A stretch of 64,000 nucleotides of DNA, from positions 1-64,000 of the forward strand of contig CAMASH010000009.1 in NCBI GenBank assembly GCA_945860745.1, given 5' to 3'. This document shows, one piece after another, positions 43,614 to 52,709 of the stretch (the first letter of the stretch is position 1; every line of letters starts with the position of its first letter). Made by a program: the position numbers and the translations under genes. The notes beneath the pieces are model-generated. The model saw only the letters and a list, made by a program, of their open reading frames with translations. It did not search any database and was not told the DNA's origin. The stretch is from Chthoniobacter flavus (GTDB lineage Bacteria; Verrucomicrobiota; Verrucomicrobiia; Chthoniobacterales; Terrimicrobiaceae).

Positions 43614-44644
43614 CAGGCCTTCCGCGGTCGGAACTCCTGACGGAATTTTAAAAATCCCTCCGCGCATTCTCTCCATTCGTGAGGCAAATCGGACAAACAG
43701 GTTTCCAATATCTCAATATCCTCAAAAAATTCCTCCGGCGGAGACCCGGTGCGGCATACCTCCTTAAAAAGCTTGGCCGGGCTCCGAGGAGTTATCGGAA
43801 AGTCCCGCATCGCGAATACATGCTGCAGCAGTTTCAGCACGGCAAGATCGAGGATCCGCGAGGAGCTGTGCTGCGAACAGCCGGCCCGAAACTCCACGAA
43901 GGCTCCCTTTGGAACAATGGCTGAATAGTCCCGCATTCCCAGTGTGTAAGTTTCCGTTGCCGGCGATATTTGTTCCGGAATGATGCGAAACGCGCCTGGC
44001 ATGCAGGCGTCGTATCTCAGCAGCCTTGCGCAATGAGCCACGATGGGCCGCCTGATCTCGCTCGTCGAGAAGAGCAAAGGTGTCAAATATTCCATCGCGT
44101 AATAACGCGCCAGGCGCGGAATCAATACGCCATCTGGCACGGAAAGATTAACCTGGGTTGAGCAGATGGTGGCCGGAAAATCGACGACGAATAACGGATC
44201 GCCGGTGTCTTGCAAATCACGCCAGATATTCCGTCGCTTGATGCGCGGCAGGTCATCGCGGGCAACCGACGGAAAAGATAATCGCGGTAATTGGGCAATC
44301 ATCCCTCCAGCGACAACATGCAGGCCCACCAAGGAAATGGCCTCGTTGAGGGCGAAAAAGACGCCGTCATAGAGACAACAAAAAGCCGCAGGATTTTGGA
44401 CCGGCGGAAAGGCGATTTCCAGGATATGAGTGCTGGCCTCATGCTTGAGGGAGAGAGACCCGAACTCCGTTTGGTATTCCAGACCATAGATATGACCCGT
44501 CGACGAAGCGATGAATTCACCGCCCAGCAATTCGAAGAGGCGCTGAAAAACGGCGTCGGCAGTATCATAGGACGGCGCTTCCCCATTCGAATGGAACAAG
44601 AAAAACTCATGTTCGATTCCGACCAGGATTCCGCCGGTTTTCAT
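43613..44644 (-). CDS. Carboxylate-amine ligase, GCS2 (YbdK) type
   Basis: A 343-residue protein from the ATG at 44644; an in-frame codon at 44764 would add 40 unlikely residues. It belongs to glutamate-cysteine ligase family 2: GIEHEFFLFH at the N-terminus, EYQTEFGSLSLKHEASTHIL with the active-site acidic residues, CSTQVNLSVPD, and FVEFRAGCSQHSSSRILDLA. Such enzymes join a carboxylate to an amine using ATP. The substrate is unknown. It is coupled to the truncated MFS transporter (TGATG). Base composition is lower in GC than its neighbours, which suggests the pair arrived by transfer. Confidence 0.75.
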   Translation of the reverse strand: MKTGGILVGIEHEFFLFHSNGEAPSYDTADAVFQRLFELLGGEFIASSTGHIYGLEYQTEFGSLSLKHEASTHILEIAFPPVQNPAAFCCLYDGVFFALNEAISLVGLHVVAGGMIAQLPRLSFPSVARDDLPRIKRRNIWRDLQDTGDPLFVVDFPATICSTQVNLSVPDGVLIPRLARYYAMEYLTPLLFSTSEIRRPIVAHCARLLRYDACMPGAFRIIPEQISPATETYTLGMRDYSAIVPKGAFVEFRAGCSQHSSSRILDLAVLKLLQHVFAMRDFPITPRSPAKLFKEVCRTGSPPEEFFEDIEILETCLSDLPHEWRECAEGFLKFRQEFRPRKA

Positions 44645-44783
44645 GGCCAGCGTGACGGGGGATGATTCGTTGTCATGGCGGAGAGGGGGAGACTTTTTTT
44701 CGTTAAAATGCCGGCGGATGGCGCGCTGGTTCAAAAAAGGGTCAGCAACGGTCTTAGTGCGCAAGGGAAAAGGTGGGACATTT

Positions 44784-45037
44784 TCATAGTCGGTTGGTGA
44801 GGAGGAGGAGTTTGCGCATGAGGACGGTCAGGGCGAGTTTTTTTGGTTTTCCGGCAAGGAGGAGACGTTGGGAGAGGGCTTTGAGGACGGGGCTGTGGCG
44901 GGAGGCGACGAGAGCGGCCATGGAGAGGGCGGTGCGAACCCGGGGCGGCCGCCGCGAATGTGACGCTGTCCGCGGAATTGACCGCTGTGGTGTTTGAAAG
45001 GGACGACGCCGGCGAGGGATTCGGCTTGGGTGTCGGA
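44784..45037 (-). pseudogene. IS110-family transposase C-terminal remnant
   Basis: The last ~85 codons of an IS110-type transposase (Transposase_20 domain) are readable in two frames. One carries DTQAESLAGVVPFKHHSGQF and RGQRHIRGGRPGF. The other continues RVRTALSMAALVASRHSPVL and then KALSQRLLLAGKPKKLALTV with MRKLLLL. The frame changes near 44938, so the piece is dead. No N-terminal DEDD domain is present; the rest was lost. It abuts a broken NlpC/P60 fragment at 45037. Confidence 0.8.
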
Positions 45038-45345
45038 AAGGAATGTCGGTATTCCTTACGGGTGGGGTGTCTTCGATGATCCGGCTTCGTTTGATCAGGC
45101 CATCGCGGCGGGCCATGCCGCCGGTGATGTGTCCACTCCGGCCAAACGCCAGGCGGACAATGCGGCGGTGAGGGCAAAGGCCGCCGGTGTGGAGTGCTCG
45201 GGATTTGTCTCCCGCTGTCTCAAGCGGCCTGCGGTTCGCGATTTCTCGCCGTGACCGACTGTCTGCGATGGGCTTTTCAGCGCGAAAGATCTCCGGCCCG
45301 GTGATTTGCCTGCAACATTCCCCGCCGGCATGTCATCCGCGCCGC
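45038..45345 (+). pseudogene. NlpC/P60-type peptidase fragment
   Basis: The plus strand reads RNVGIPYGWGVFDDPASFDQ, then AAGDVSTPAKRQADNAAVRA and ECSGFVSRCLKRP. This is the catalytic segment (Cys in xCSGF) of an NlpC/P60-like cell-wall hydrolase. A stop at 45254 interrupts it; SAKDLRPGDL follows in another frame, as expected of the family's next block. The N-terminus is replaced by the IS110 remnant. I read this as a hydrolase gene destroyed by the insertion and later decay. Confidence 0.6.
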
Positions 45346-45349
45346 GCAT

Positions 45350-45880
45350 TCACGTGCCGTCGTGATCGCGAATCCCGTCATTGGCGGGCCTTGAGGAAAA
45401 GTGCCGCGTCAACTGAACAATGCCGATGGCGAGCACGCCGAGATAAATGGCGGCAAGACCCCCCACCGTGGCGGAACTCAACGCAGGCGGGCTGATTCGG
45501 TTGGCCCGCACGAGCAGGAGGAAACAGCCGGAAACGAAAATCACGCTGAGGGCCGCGATCCCAAAGGACCACCGCAAGAGATCCTCGCAAGCCTTGGGAT
45601 AGTTCTCCGGCAATCTCCAGTAATCCTTGCGCGGAACATTGAGCAAGTCGGCGGGGAGGAAACGGATAAGAAACGAAAGCGCGGGGATGAAGGCGGAGAT
45701 TCCTGCCGCGAAAGCGGCGAAGGACCACACGGCTCGTTCACGCGTCATCCAGCCATCCGGGGTGCCCGCCACTGTGAAATGCGTGGCGACCTGTTCGGGC
45801 AGTCGGGGTCCCAGCAGAAAGATGACAGCCAGCGCGGCGGCCAGGATCGTGAGGTAAGCCAGCCCAGGCAGTTTCTTCAT
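45350..45880 (-). CDS. DUF1648-type membrane protein
   Basis: A 176-residue protein from the ATG at 45880. It has four or so hydrophobic segments: YLTILAAALAVIFLLGP, FAAFAAGISAFIPALSFLIR, FGIAALSVIFVSGCFLLLVR and GGLAAIYLGVLAIGIVQL. The motif RLPEQVATHFTVAGTPDGWM after the first helix is the DUF1648 signature (LP..VP.HF...G.PD.W). Related proteins are found next to SdpI-type immunity or regulatory genes, but nothing of that kind is adjacent here. Function unknown. It ends just after the NlpC/P60 wreckage. Confidence 0.75.
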   Translation of the reverse strand: MKKLPGLAYLTILAAALAVIFLLGPRLPEQVATHFTVAGTPDGWMTRERAVWSFAAFAAGISAFIPALSFLIRFLPADLLNVPRKDYWRLPENYPKACEDLLRWSFGIAALSVIFVSGCFLLLVRANRISPPALSSATVGGLAAIYLGVLAIGIVQLTRHFSSRPANDGIRDHDGT

Positions 45881-45946
45881 CGCGCCGATTTTTGTCCCGG
45901 TCTGTTCGGGTCTCAATCAAAAAAGCGGGCATCACCCTTCGCTTAA

Positions 45947-45969
45947 GTGGCATCGGCATCCTGCCGATG
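45947..45969. repeat. Single copy of the CATCGGCA hairpin repeat
   Basis: GTGGCATCGGCATCCTGCCG continues to ATG at 45969. It contains an 8-bp stem (CATCGGCA, TCC loop, TGCCGATG) and matches one hairpin of the 100-bp repeats at 59161-59260 and 61741-61840. It lies in the 5' region between DUF1648 and mnmG. Confidence 0.7.
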
Positions 45970-46047
45970 AGATTTTCCCGAGCCCCGGCAGGATGTCACA
46001 TTTTTCTGCAAAGTGAACGGCTTTGGGGTTAGAGTCCGGCCCCTGCC

Positions 46048-47919
46048 ATGAGTGACTTCGAATATCCCAAGCCCTATGACGTGATCGTCATCGGCGCCGG
46101 TCATGCCGGCATCGAGGCGGCCATGGCGGCGGCGCGGCTGGGGTGCGAGACGCTCATGCTTACGCAAAATGCGGACACCATCGGCCAGATGTCGTGCAAT
46201 CCCGCCATTGGCGGACTGGCCAAGGGCCACATGGTGCGCGAGATTGACGCTCTTGGCGGCGTGATGGGGCTGAACACCGACGCGACCGGAATCCAGTTCC
46301 GCATGCTTAACGCGACCAAGGGTCCGAGCGTGCGCGCTCCCCGTGCGCAATGCGACAAGAAGGCCTACCAGTTCCGGGCCAAGGCCCTGCTGGAACGTCA
46401 GCCGCATCTCGATCTCAAGCAGGGCAATGTCACGCAGTTGGTGATGGAAGGGGATGCCGTGGCCGGGGTGGAAACGAGCTTCGGCCTGCGCTTCCGCGGA
46501 AGATCCGTCGTGGTCACCACCGGCACGTTCATGCGCGGACTGCTCCATGTCGGATTGAAGAACCAAACCGGCGGGCGTCTGGGCGACACGGTTTCGACCT
46601 TCAGCGATTGCCTGCGCGAACTCGGCTTCGAGGTCGGGCGTTTCAAAACCGGCACCCCCTGCCGCCTCCTGGCCAAGAGCATTGATTTTTCCAAATGTGA
46701 GCGCCAGGACGGCGACGAGCCGGCACCGCTGTTCAGCTATCTGGCGGACACGATCACGCCGGGTGAAGACGACATCTTCACCCTCAACGGCTGGCGCGAC
46801 GGAGCGTTTCCCGTGCGGCAGATTCCCTGCTGGATCACGCACACCAACGAAAAAACCCACGAAATCATCCGCGCGAATCTCGACAAATCGCCGCTCTACG
46901 CCGGAGTGATTGAAGGTGTCGGGCCCCGCTATTGTCCCAGCATCGAGGACAAGGTGGTGAAGTTTTCCGAGAAACCCGCCCACCAGCTGTTTCTCGAACC
47001 GGAAGGACGCCAGACCGACGAGATTTACGTCAACGGGGTTTCCACCAGCCTGCCGTTTGAGGTCCAGTATCACTTCATCCGCAGCGTGAACGGACTGGAA
47101 AACGCCGAGATTCTGCGTCCGGGTTACGCGGTCGAGTACGATTACTGTCCGCCCACCCAACTGCACACCACGCTGGAAACCAAGCGGGTGAGCGGACTGT
47201 ACTTTGCCGGTCAAATCAATGGCACTTCGGGCTACGAAGAAGCGGCCGCGCAGGGCTTGATGGCGGGCACAAATGCGGCGTTAAAGGTGCGGGGTGAACC
47301 CGCCTTCACCCTCGCACGGCATGAGGCCTATATCGGAGTTTTGCTTGATGATCTCGTCACGCGCGGAACGCCCGAGCCCTATCGCATGTTCACCAGCCGG
47401 GCCGAATACCGTCTGCTCTTGCGGCAGGACAATGCCGACCTGCGCCTGACCGGGCGCGGCATTGACGCAGGACTGGTTTGCCCTTTGCGCCGGGCGCGGT
47501 TTGAGGAAAAAACGCGGAGCATGGCCGCACTGCGCGCCTTCGCTAAGGGAATGCGTTACGAGGGCGTGTCGCTGGAACTCTGGTTGAAGCGCCCGGAAAA
47601 CGTCCCACAAAATCTGCCGGCGGAGATCTCCGGGAAATTTCCCGCCGCCTTGTGGGATGGGGCCGAGACGGATTTGAAATACGAGGGCTACATCCGCCGC
47701 GAAGAGGAACGCATCGCCCGCACGACCCGGCAGGAACACAAGGTCATCCCGGCCTGGGTGGACTACGCCGCGATCAACGGCCTGCGGGTCGAGGCCACCC
47801 AGAAGCTGACCAAAATCCGCCCCGAGACGCTGGGCCAAGCCGCGCGGATCAGCGGGGTCACTCCGGCAGATGTGGCTTTGCTCAGTGTTTGGGTGATGCG
47901 GGGCGAGAGGGTAGGGTAG
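46048..47919 (+). CDS. mnmG: tRNA U34 carboxymethylaminomethyl synthase subunit MnmG
   Basis: A 623-residue GidA/MnmG: FAD-binding dinucleotide fold [40 protein letters not shown], then [20 protein letters not shown] and [34 protein letters not shown]-like [38 protein letters not shown] and the helical tRNA-binding C-terminal domain with [20 protein letters not shown]. With MnmE it installs the cmnm5 group at wobble U34. The stop codon falls within a chromosomal repeat that starts at 47910, so the last three residues are repeat-encoded. No mnmE or rsmG gene follows. Confidence 0.96.
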   Translation: MSDFEYPKPYDVIVIGAGHAGIEAAMAAARLGCETLMLTQNADTIGQMSCNPAIGGLAKGHMVREIDALGGVMGLNTDATGIQFRMLNATKGPSVRAPRAQCDKKAYQFRAKALLERQPHLDLKQGNVTQLVMEGDAVAGVETSFGLRFRGRSVVVTTGTFMRGLLHVGLKNQTGGRLGDTVSTFSDCLRELGFEVGRFKTGTPCRLLAKSIDFSKCERQDGDEPAPLFSYLADTITPGEDDIFTLNGWRDGAFPVRQIPCWITHTNEKTHEIIRANLDKSPLYAGVIEGVGPRYCPSIEDKVVKFSEKPAHQLFLEPEGRQTDEIYVNGVSTSLPFEVQYHFIRSVNGLENAEILRPGYAVEYDYCPPTQLHTTLETKRVSGLYFAGQINGTSGYEEAAAQGLMAGTNAALKVRGEPAFTLARHEAYIGVLLDDLVTRGTPEPYRMFTSRAEYRLLLRQDNADLRLTGRGIDAGLVCPLRRARFEEKTRSMAALRAFAKGMRYEGVSLELWLKRPENVPQNLPAEISGKFPAALWDGAETDLKYEGYIRREEERIARTTRQEHKVIPAWVDYAAINGLRVEATQKLTKIRPETLGQAARISGVTPADVALLSVWVMRGERVG

Positions 47920-48018
47920 GCTTCCAGCCTGCCATGCCGGGCGTCCCGCCTGGCAACTCTTCCGGGTGAGAGAATTTCGCGGGATGCGAAATCCTGCGGG
48001 CGGGACGCCCACCCTACC
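47910..48018. repeat. Composite inverted repeat at the mnmG 3' end
   Basis: GGTAGGGT (47910-47917) pairs with ACCCTACC (48011-48018), and GGGCGTCCCGCC (47939-47950) pairs with GGCGGGACGCCC (47999-48010). Together they form a long hairpin in the gap between mnmG and the convergent gene. It has no U-run, but could act in termination for both convergent genes. It looks like a dispersed intergenic repeat. Confidence 0.7.
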
Positions 48019-48040
48019 GGGAATTTGTCCCCGGCATCTC

Positions 48041-49522
48041 CTACGACACCCAACCAGCGCCGCTGATCTGAAGAAATCCGTCTTGGACCCTCTCAAATTC
48101 GAAGGATTTCCCACCGAACGGACGGTCTTGGGTATGGACCTTAATCGGACCGTCGGGTTTCTCACGACGTAGGGACCGGATATGGGGTAGATCGTTTCGG
48201 GTGGCCTGCGGTCCCCCGGAATGAATCACCGGCCAGCCCGCTGCGTTTTTCGTACGGCGGGATTTTTCCAGGACTGTGCCGCTGTCAATGGCTTTGAGCA
48301 GGGACAGGGCGGTGTCGTAGTCGAGCGGGTCTTCGATTTTAAGGTAGAAAGTGTGCGATGGGAGGGGGAAAATTCGGACCGCCTGCTCGTTGAGCCTGGG
48401 TTCGAAAAATTCGCCGTCGTAAAATCGAAAGCCGAAGCCCTCGATGTCGTGTCGGGGGTAAAATTTATTGATGGTTTCGACGGGAATTTTGACGGTGAAG
48501 GTGCGGGCAATGGCGTGTGTCTCGTCTTTGGCCTGTGGTTGAAATGTGACGATTGCGCCCTGCTGGCCAAGCCAGATTTTGGAAATCGGATCCGGACAGA
48601 CGGCCTTGGCGGCGGCGCGGATCTTTTCGATCAGGCCGTCGGGGTATTCGACCTGTTCGTAAATCTCGACTTCGGTTTCGGGGATGGCGATTTCGCCGAA
48701 ATCGAAGGTGGATTGATCCGCAGGCAGGGTGAATTCACGTTGCCAGTGGAATTTTTCTCCCGCACCAGCCAGTGAGCGGATCACGACCTGATATTCGCCG
48801 GGCGGCACGCCGGGAATGGTGAAGGTGCCGGCTTCCGTGGTGAAGCCGTGGCGAGAGTAGCCCGGCTGCGACGTGAGGGATCGAAGCGCGACGGCGGCGG
48901 CTTGAGTGACACGGCCTTGCACGAGGGAACCTGTTCCGCCGAGCACGAGCGGCGTGGCAACGGTGACGGGTACGGTGACTGCGGTCGGGAAATCCCGCCA
49001 CCGCTGCACCTGGCGGTCGGTCTGGAGTTCGCGCAGGATGCCGACTACGCCGGTGCCGTCCGGCAGGTGCTGGAACAGAAAATTCCCGTGTTCGTCCACC
49101 CCGGCTTCGCTCGTCCAATAGACGGAAGCGCGTTCTTTGAGGGAACGGGGCGGTTCGCTGCGCGAGAAGGCGACGCGGGTGTTGGCATCCGACGGGGAGG
49201 CAACGCGACCTGGCATTTGCGACCACGGTTGCAGGCGGAGTTCGGTCTGGTCGGCGGCGATGTGTGTGTCGGCCCAGCCTTTTTCATGCAGCACGATCCA
49301 GCGGGCTCCGGTGAGGGTGATGTGACCATCTTCCGGAACCTGCAACGGGGGATCGCCGTGGTGTTTGACGAAGGAGTAATTCTTGATGTGCAGAAAACCC
49401 GTCACCGGCGCTGCGGTGGCTCCAGGCGCCCGGGTGCCGTCCGGCAGAAGGACCCGCACGTCCGCGGCCTGAAGCTGTGCGCCGAGTGCGAGCAACAAGA
49501 GTGTGGCCCGGCGCAGGAGCAT
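48041..49522 (-). CDS. Secreted protein with carboxypeptidase-regulatory-like domain
   Basis: The protein has 493 residues from the ATG at 49522, with a signal peptide (MLLRRATLLLLALGAQLQA). Its central region carries a beta-sandwich of the carboxypeptidase-regulatory type: GSLVQGRVTQAAAVALRSLT, then HGFTTEAGTFTIPGVPPGEY. After it comes a region with IPETEVEIYEQVEYPDGLIE and a C-terminal domain of unknown fold. No catalytic motif is recognised. The gene follows a LolD-like ATPase by 4 nt on the same strand, so the two are probably co-transcribed and this protein may act with that transporter at the cell envelope. Confidence 0.55.
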   Translation of the reverse strand: MLLRRATLLLLALGAQLQAADVRVLLPDGTRAPGATAAPVTGFLHIKNYSFVKHHGDPPLQVPEDGHITLTGARWIVLHEKGWADTHIAADQTELRLQPWSQMPGRVASPSDANTRVAFSRSEPPRSLKERASVYWTSEAGVDEHGNFLFQHLPDGTGVVGILRELQTDRQVQRWRDFPTAVTVPVTVATPLVLGGTGSLVQGRVTQAAAVALRSLTSQPGYSRHGFTTEAGTFTIPGVPPGEYQVVIRSLAGAGEKFHWQREFTLPADQSTFDFGEIAIPETEVEIYEQVEYPDGLIEKIRAAAKAVCPDPISKIWLGQQGAIVTFQPQAKDETHAIARTFTVKIPVETINKFYPRHDIEGFGFRFYDGEFFEPRLNEQAVRIFPLPSHTFYLKIEDPLDYDTALSLLKAIDSGTVLEKSRRTKNAAGWPVIHSGGPQATRNDLPHIRSLRREKPDGPIKVHTQDRPFGGKSFEFERVQDGFLQISGAGWVS

Positions 49523-49526
49523 GTTT

Positions 49527-50264
49527 TTAGGCCGCCAGCATGCCATCCTCAATGCGCAGAAGCCGGTCGCCGCGTTTGGCCAGATTTTCGTCGTGGGTTA
49601 CGACGAGCAGGGTGCGACGGTCTTCGCGGGCCACGCCGAGCAAAAGTTCGATGATGGTTTCGCCGGTGTGGGAGTCGAGGTTGCCGGTGGGTTCGTCGGC
49701 AAAGAGAATCGAGGGATCGTTGATGAGCGAGCGGGCGATGGCCACGCGTTGCTGTTCGCCGCCGCTGAGTTCGGAAGGCAGATGATCGAGCCGTTCCTTC
49801 AGACCAACGCGGGCCAGGAGGTTTTCCGCGTCGTCGGGCCGCGGTTTTCCACCCATCATGGAGGGCAGGAGCACGTTTTCCAGCGCAGTAAGTTCCGGCA
49901 AAAGGAAGTAGGACTGAAAGACAAAGCCCATGCGGCGGTTGCGCAAACCGGCCAGGCGGTCGGAGGCCATGGCATAAATGTCCACCCCCTCAAAATCCAC
50001 CGTGCCCGACTCCGGGCGTTCCAGACCGGCCAGGGTGTAAAGCAGGGTGGTTTTGCCCGCGCCCGAGGCTCCGCAGAGGAAGACGCTTTCGCCCCGACGG
50101 ACCTCCAGTGAGATGCCCTTGAGCACCTCGATGCGGGTGCGGCTGATCTGGAAGGATCTCTTTAAATCGCGGGACTGCAAATGGACTTCGCTTTTGGTGT
50201 CGGTGAGGGCGGGCATTTCGGAGACTCTTCGATTAGGGTATTCCGGCCGGATTTGCACCGTCAA
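49527..50264 (-). CDS. ABC transporter ATPase, LolD type (second copy)
   Basis: A 245-residue ABC ATPase with Walker A CGASGAGKTTLL, a Q-loop GFVFQSYFLLPEL, signature ELSGGEQQRVAIARSL and Walker B ILFADEPTGNLDSHTG. The branch is LolD/MacB-like, as in the copy at 4877-5587, but sequence and length differ. The first 35 residues are a polar N-terminal extension. No permease gene is adjacent; its cotranscribed neighbour is the secreted protein downstream. A permease elsewhere in the genome is expected. Confidence 0.88.
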   Translation of the reverse strand: MTVQIRPEYPNRRVSEMPALTDTKSEVHLQSRDLKRSFQISRTRIEVLKGISLEVRRGESVFLCGASGAGKTTLLYTLAGLERPESGTVDFEGVDIYAMASDRLAGLRNRRMGFVFQSYFLLPELTALENVLLPSMMGGKPRPDDAENLLARVGLKERLDHLPSELSGGEQQRVAIARSLINDPSILFADEPTGNLDSHTGETIIELLLGVAREDRRTLLVVTHDENLAKRGDRLLRIEDGMLAA

Positions 50265-50401
50265 CTTGGCGGAAATTTCGAAAATTTGAGAGGGAAGATG
50301 GCGCGGATTTATCTCAGATCATCCCCGTGAACTCCCTGCGCGCGGGAAACCGGTGGCAATCCGCCGGCCTGATCGCCCGGCGTGCGGCCGGGTAGCCCGG
50401 C

Positions 50402-51107
50402 GTGACCTTGCAGGCCCAGCAGGGAAATCCCGCCAGCGCGAATCCCGCGCCGCTCCCGCGGAGTTTTGTCTTCGAGGGTGCGCCGAACCCGCCCTTCGTG
50501 CCGGACGCCCCGCCCGCTCCGATGGTTGATCCCGCGTGGCCACGGGCCGGAGAACAGCTTCGGACCGAGGAGGATTTCGGCTTGCGCATGAAGTTTTTCA
50601 CAGCCAACGCGGAGAATGATAAGGCGACACTGGTGGGCCTGCTTAACGCCGGGGGGACCCAATAGGGAGTTGCCTCATCCCCTGCCGGAGGATTTTCCAA
50701 AGCGCTTCAACGAATCGTGCATCCGCTACGACGTGGCCAAGGACAAGGGGGTGACCCCGGACCACGAGTCGAACCGTTTCCGCATCACCGTCGATATCTC
50801 CCGGCAGCAGGCCTATCTCTGGCAGGATGGAAAAATCGAGTTCGAAACCCGGATCTCCTCGGGCCGCAAATCCCATCCCGCGCCGCAAGGTCGGTTTGTG
50901 GTGACGGACAAGTGCCGGAAATGGACCTCGACGCTTTCCGACTCGCCCAGGCCCTTCTTCCTGCGGCTGTCCTGCGGGGATTTCGGTCTCCCTGCGGGGG
51001 CCTTGCCGGGCTATCCGGCCTCGCATGGTTGCATTCGATTGCCGGAAAAATCCGCCAGGAAACTCTTCGCCAGCGTTCCGGTGGGAACGGTGGTGGAGAT
51101 TGAGTAA
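50402..51107 (+). pseudogene. Frameshifted L,D-transpeptidase (YkuD)
   Basis: Two overlapping frames make one gene. The first (50402-50665) gives a Pro-rich start with PPAPMVDPAWPRAGEQLRTE, then FFTANAENDKATLVGLLNAGG. The second (50616-51107) gives PNRELPHPLPEDFPKRFNES, FRITVDISRQQAYLWQDGKI, SSGRKSHPAPQGRF and the YkuD active site YPASHGCIRLP. Removing one G from the six-G run at 50651-50656 joins the frames. So it is either a true frameshift or a homopolymer sequencing error. Intact homologues crosslink peptidoglycan or attach outer-membrane lipoproteins to it. No signal peptide is visible before 50402. Confidence 0.75.
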
Positions 51108-51110
51108 TCC

Positions 51111-51860
51111 CTAACCTGCCACGCGGCTGGTGTGGCGGATCTCCTCGGCGCTGATGGCGTAAACGGTATCCTCCCCGATGTTCTTGGCCTGGTCGCCGAT
51201 GCGTTCGAGGAAGCGGGAGATGAAAATCAAGTCCATGTAGGTCGGGATGTTCTCCACCTGCTCACTCATCCGGTCGGTCATCCTCTCGGCGAAGGTGCGG
51301 TTCAACTCATCGAGTTCGCGATCGCGGTCCTTGAAGGAGCGGGACAACGCGACATCGTGATCGGCGAAGGCGCGCACGGCGTCCCTCACCATGCTCTCGG
51401 CGGTTTGAAAAATCGGCTGAAGCTGGGCGATCTCGCCCACCTCGGGCCGGGCAATGAGCTTGCGGCCGCGGCGCGCGATATTCACGGCCTGATCGGCTAT
51501 GCGTTCGAGATTGACGCTCAGTTTCATGGTGGCAATGACGTTACGCATGTCAGAAGCCATCGGGTGAAAACGCAGCATCACGTTGATGCCTTCCCGGTCG
51601 ATCTGCACCTCCAGGGTGTCAATCTCCTCGTCATCGGCAATGACGGTGTTGCACCAGTCCTCGTCCCGTTCGAAGAGGCCCTTGCGGGTGTTGACTAAAT
51701 TGCGTTCGGTCAGGCTGGCCATCATGAGCGCGTCGTTGCGCAGGGCACTGAGGGATTCCTCGAAACTGGTCAGAATATGGGTGGGCATGGGGGCTTGGAG
51801 CTTGGCGCGGAATCCTGCGTTGGAGAAGGCCTCGAAACTGGTCAGAATATGGGTGGGCAT
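51111..51860 (-). CDS. phoU: Phosphate-specific transport accessory protein PhoU
   Basis: A 249-residue PhoU from the ATG at 51860. It has two three-helix bundles with the family metal-binding patterns, e.g. CNTVIADDEEIDTLEVQID, NVIATMKLSVNLERIADQAV and FISRFLERIGDQAKNIGEDT. It modulates Pst and the PhoR sensor. A 37-bp direct repeat (51758-51794 and 51830-51866) makes the first 11 residues (MPTHILTSFE) appear twice, 24 codons apart; the inner ATG at 51788 fits homologues better. The TTG at 51875 overlapping pstB is another possible start. Gene order pstSCAB-phoU is the usual one. Confidence 0.93.
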   Translation of the reverse strand: MPTHILTSFEAFSNAGFRAKLQAPMPTHILTSFEESLSALRNDALMMASLTERNLVNTRKGLFERDEDWCNTVIADDEEIDTLEVQIDREGINVMLRFHPMASDMRNVIATMKLSVNLERIADQAVNIARRGRKLIARPEVGEIAQLQPIFQTAESMVRDAVRAFADHDVALSRSFKDRDRELDELNRTFAERMTDRMSEQVENIPTYMDLIFISRFLERIGDQAKNIGEDTVYAISAEEIRHTSRVAG

Positions 51861-51866
51861 GGGGGC
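51758..51866. repeat. 37-bp direct repeat at the phoU start
   Basis: The same 37-bp sequence occurs at 51758-51794 and 51830-51866, 72 bp apart, i.e. an exact multiple of three. Each copy includes a start codon and the first codons of phoU on the minus strand. It is best explained by a recent tandem duplication that kept the frame. Confidence 0.9.
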
Positions 51867-51871
51867 GGGGA

Positions 51872-52705
51872 TCAACCGAACCGGCCGGTGATGTAATCTT
51901 CGGTTTGTTTCTCTGCGGGATTGGAAAAAATTTTCTGGGTGACGTCAAACTCGATGAGCTTGCCCAGATAGAAAAATGCCGTCTTGTCCGAACAGCGGGT
52001 GGCCTGCTGCATGTTGTGGGTGACGATGACGATGGTGAATTCTTTTTTCAACTCATGAATCAAATCCTCGACCTTCGCCGTCGCAATGGGATCCAAGGCG
52101 GAACAGGGTTCGTCCATCAGCAGGACCTCCGGGCGATTGGCAATGGCGCGGGCAATACAGAGCCGTTGCATTTGACCACCCGAAAGACCCAGGGCGCTAT
52201 CATGCAGACGATCCTTGGCTTCGTCCCAAAGAGCCGCACCGCGCAGGCTCCGTTCGACGGTTTCGTCGAGAACACTCTTGGTGTTCACACCGGCGATCCT
52301 CATCGAATACACAATGTTTTCGTAGATCGATTTCGGAAAGGGATTCGATTTTTGAAAAACCATTCCGATGCTGCGCCGCAAGGCAATGACTTCGATCGTC
52401 TTGTCGAAAATGCTCCGACCATTCAACAAGATGTCCCCCTCATGACGAATTCCGTCGATGAGTTCGTTCATGCGGTTGAAATTACGCAGGAGCGTCGATT
52501 TGCCGCAACCGGAAGGCCCGATGAAGGCCGTGACCTGCCTGGCCGGGATCTCCATATTGACGTGATAGAGCGCCTGTTTTTTACCGTAGTAAAAATTGAA
52601 ATCGCAGACTTTGAAGAAGTCAGCCCTTGGCGGAATCGATTCTGACACGCTGTTGGAACTTGATACGGACGCGGTATTCGATTGGTCCATGGTTTGAGGC
52701 ATCAT
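51872..52705 (-). CDS. pstB: Phosphate ABC transporter ATPase PstB
   Basis: The protein has 277 residues, including a ~25-residue polar Ser-rich N-terminal extension ([15 protein letters not shown]). It has [20 protein letters not shown], Walker [21 protein letters not shown], the PstB-specific [16 protein letters not shown], signature [15 protein letters not shown] and Walker [19 protein letters not shown], ending DYITGRFG, as in most PstB. It energises phosphate import. The order in the operon is pstC-pstA-pstB-phoU with short or overlapping junctions. Confidence 0.98.
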   Translation of the reverse strand: MMPQTMDQSNTASVSSSNSVSESIPPRADFFKVCDFNFYYGKKQALYHVNMEIPARQVTAFIGPSGCGKSTLLRNFNRMNELIDGIRHEGDILLNGRSIFDKTIEVIALRRSIGMVFQKSNPFPKSIYENIVYSMRIAGVNTKSVLDETVERSLRGAALWDEAKDRLHDSALGLSGGQMQRLCIARAIANRPEVLLMDEPCSALDPIATAKVEDLIHELKKEFTIVIVTHNMQQATRCSDKTAFFYLGKLIEFDVTQKIFSNPAEKQTEDYITGRFG

Positions 52706-52709
52706 TCAG

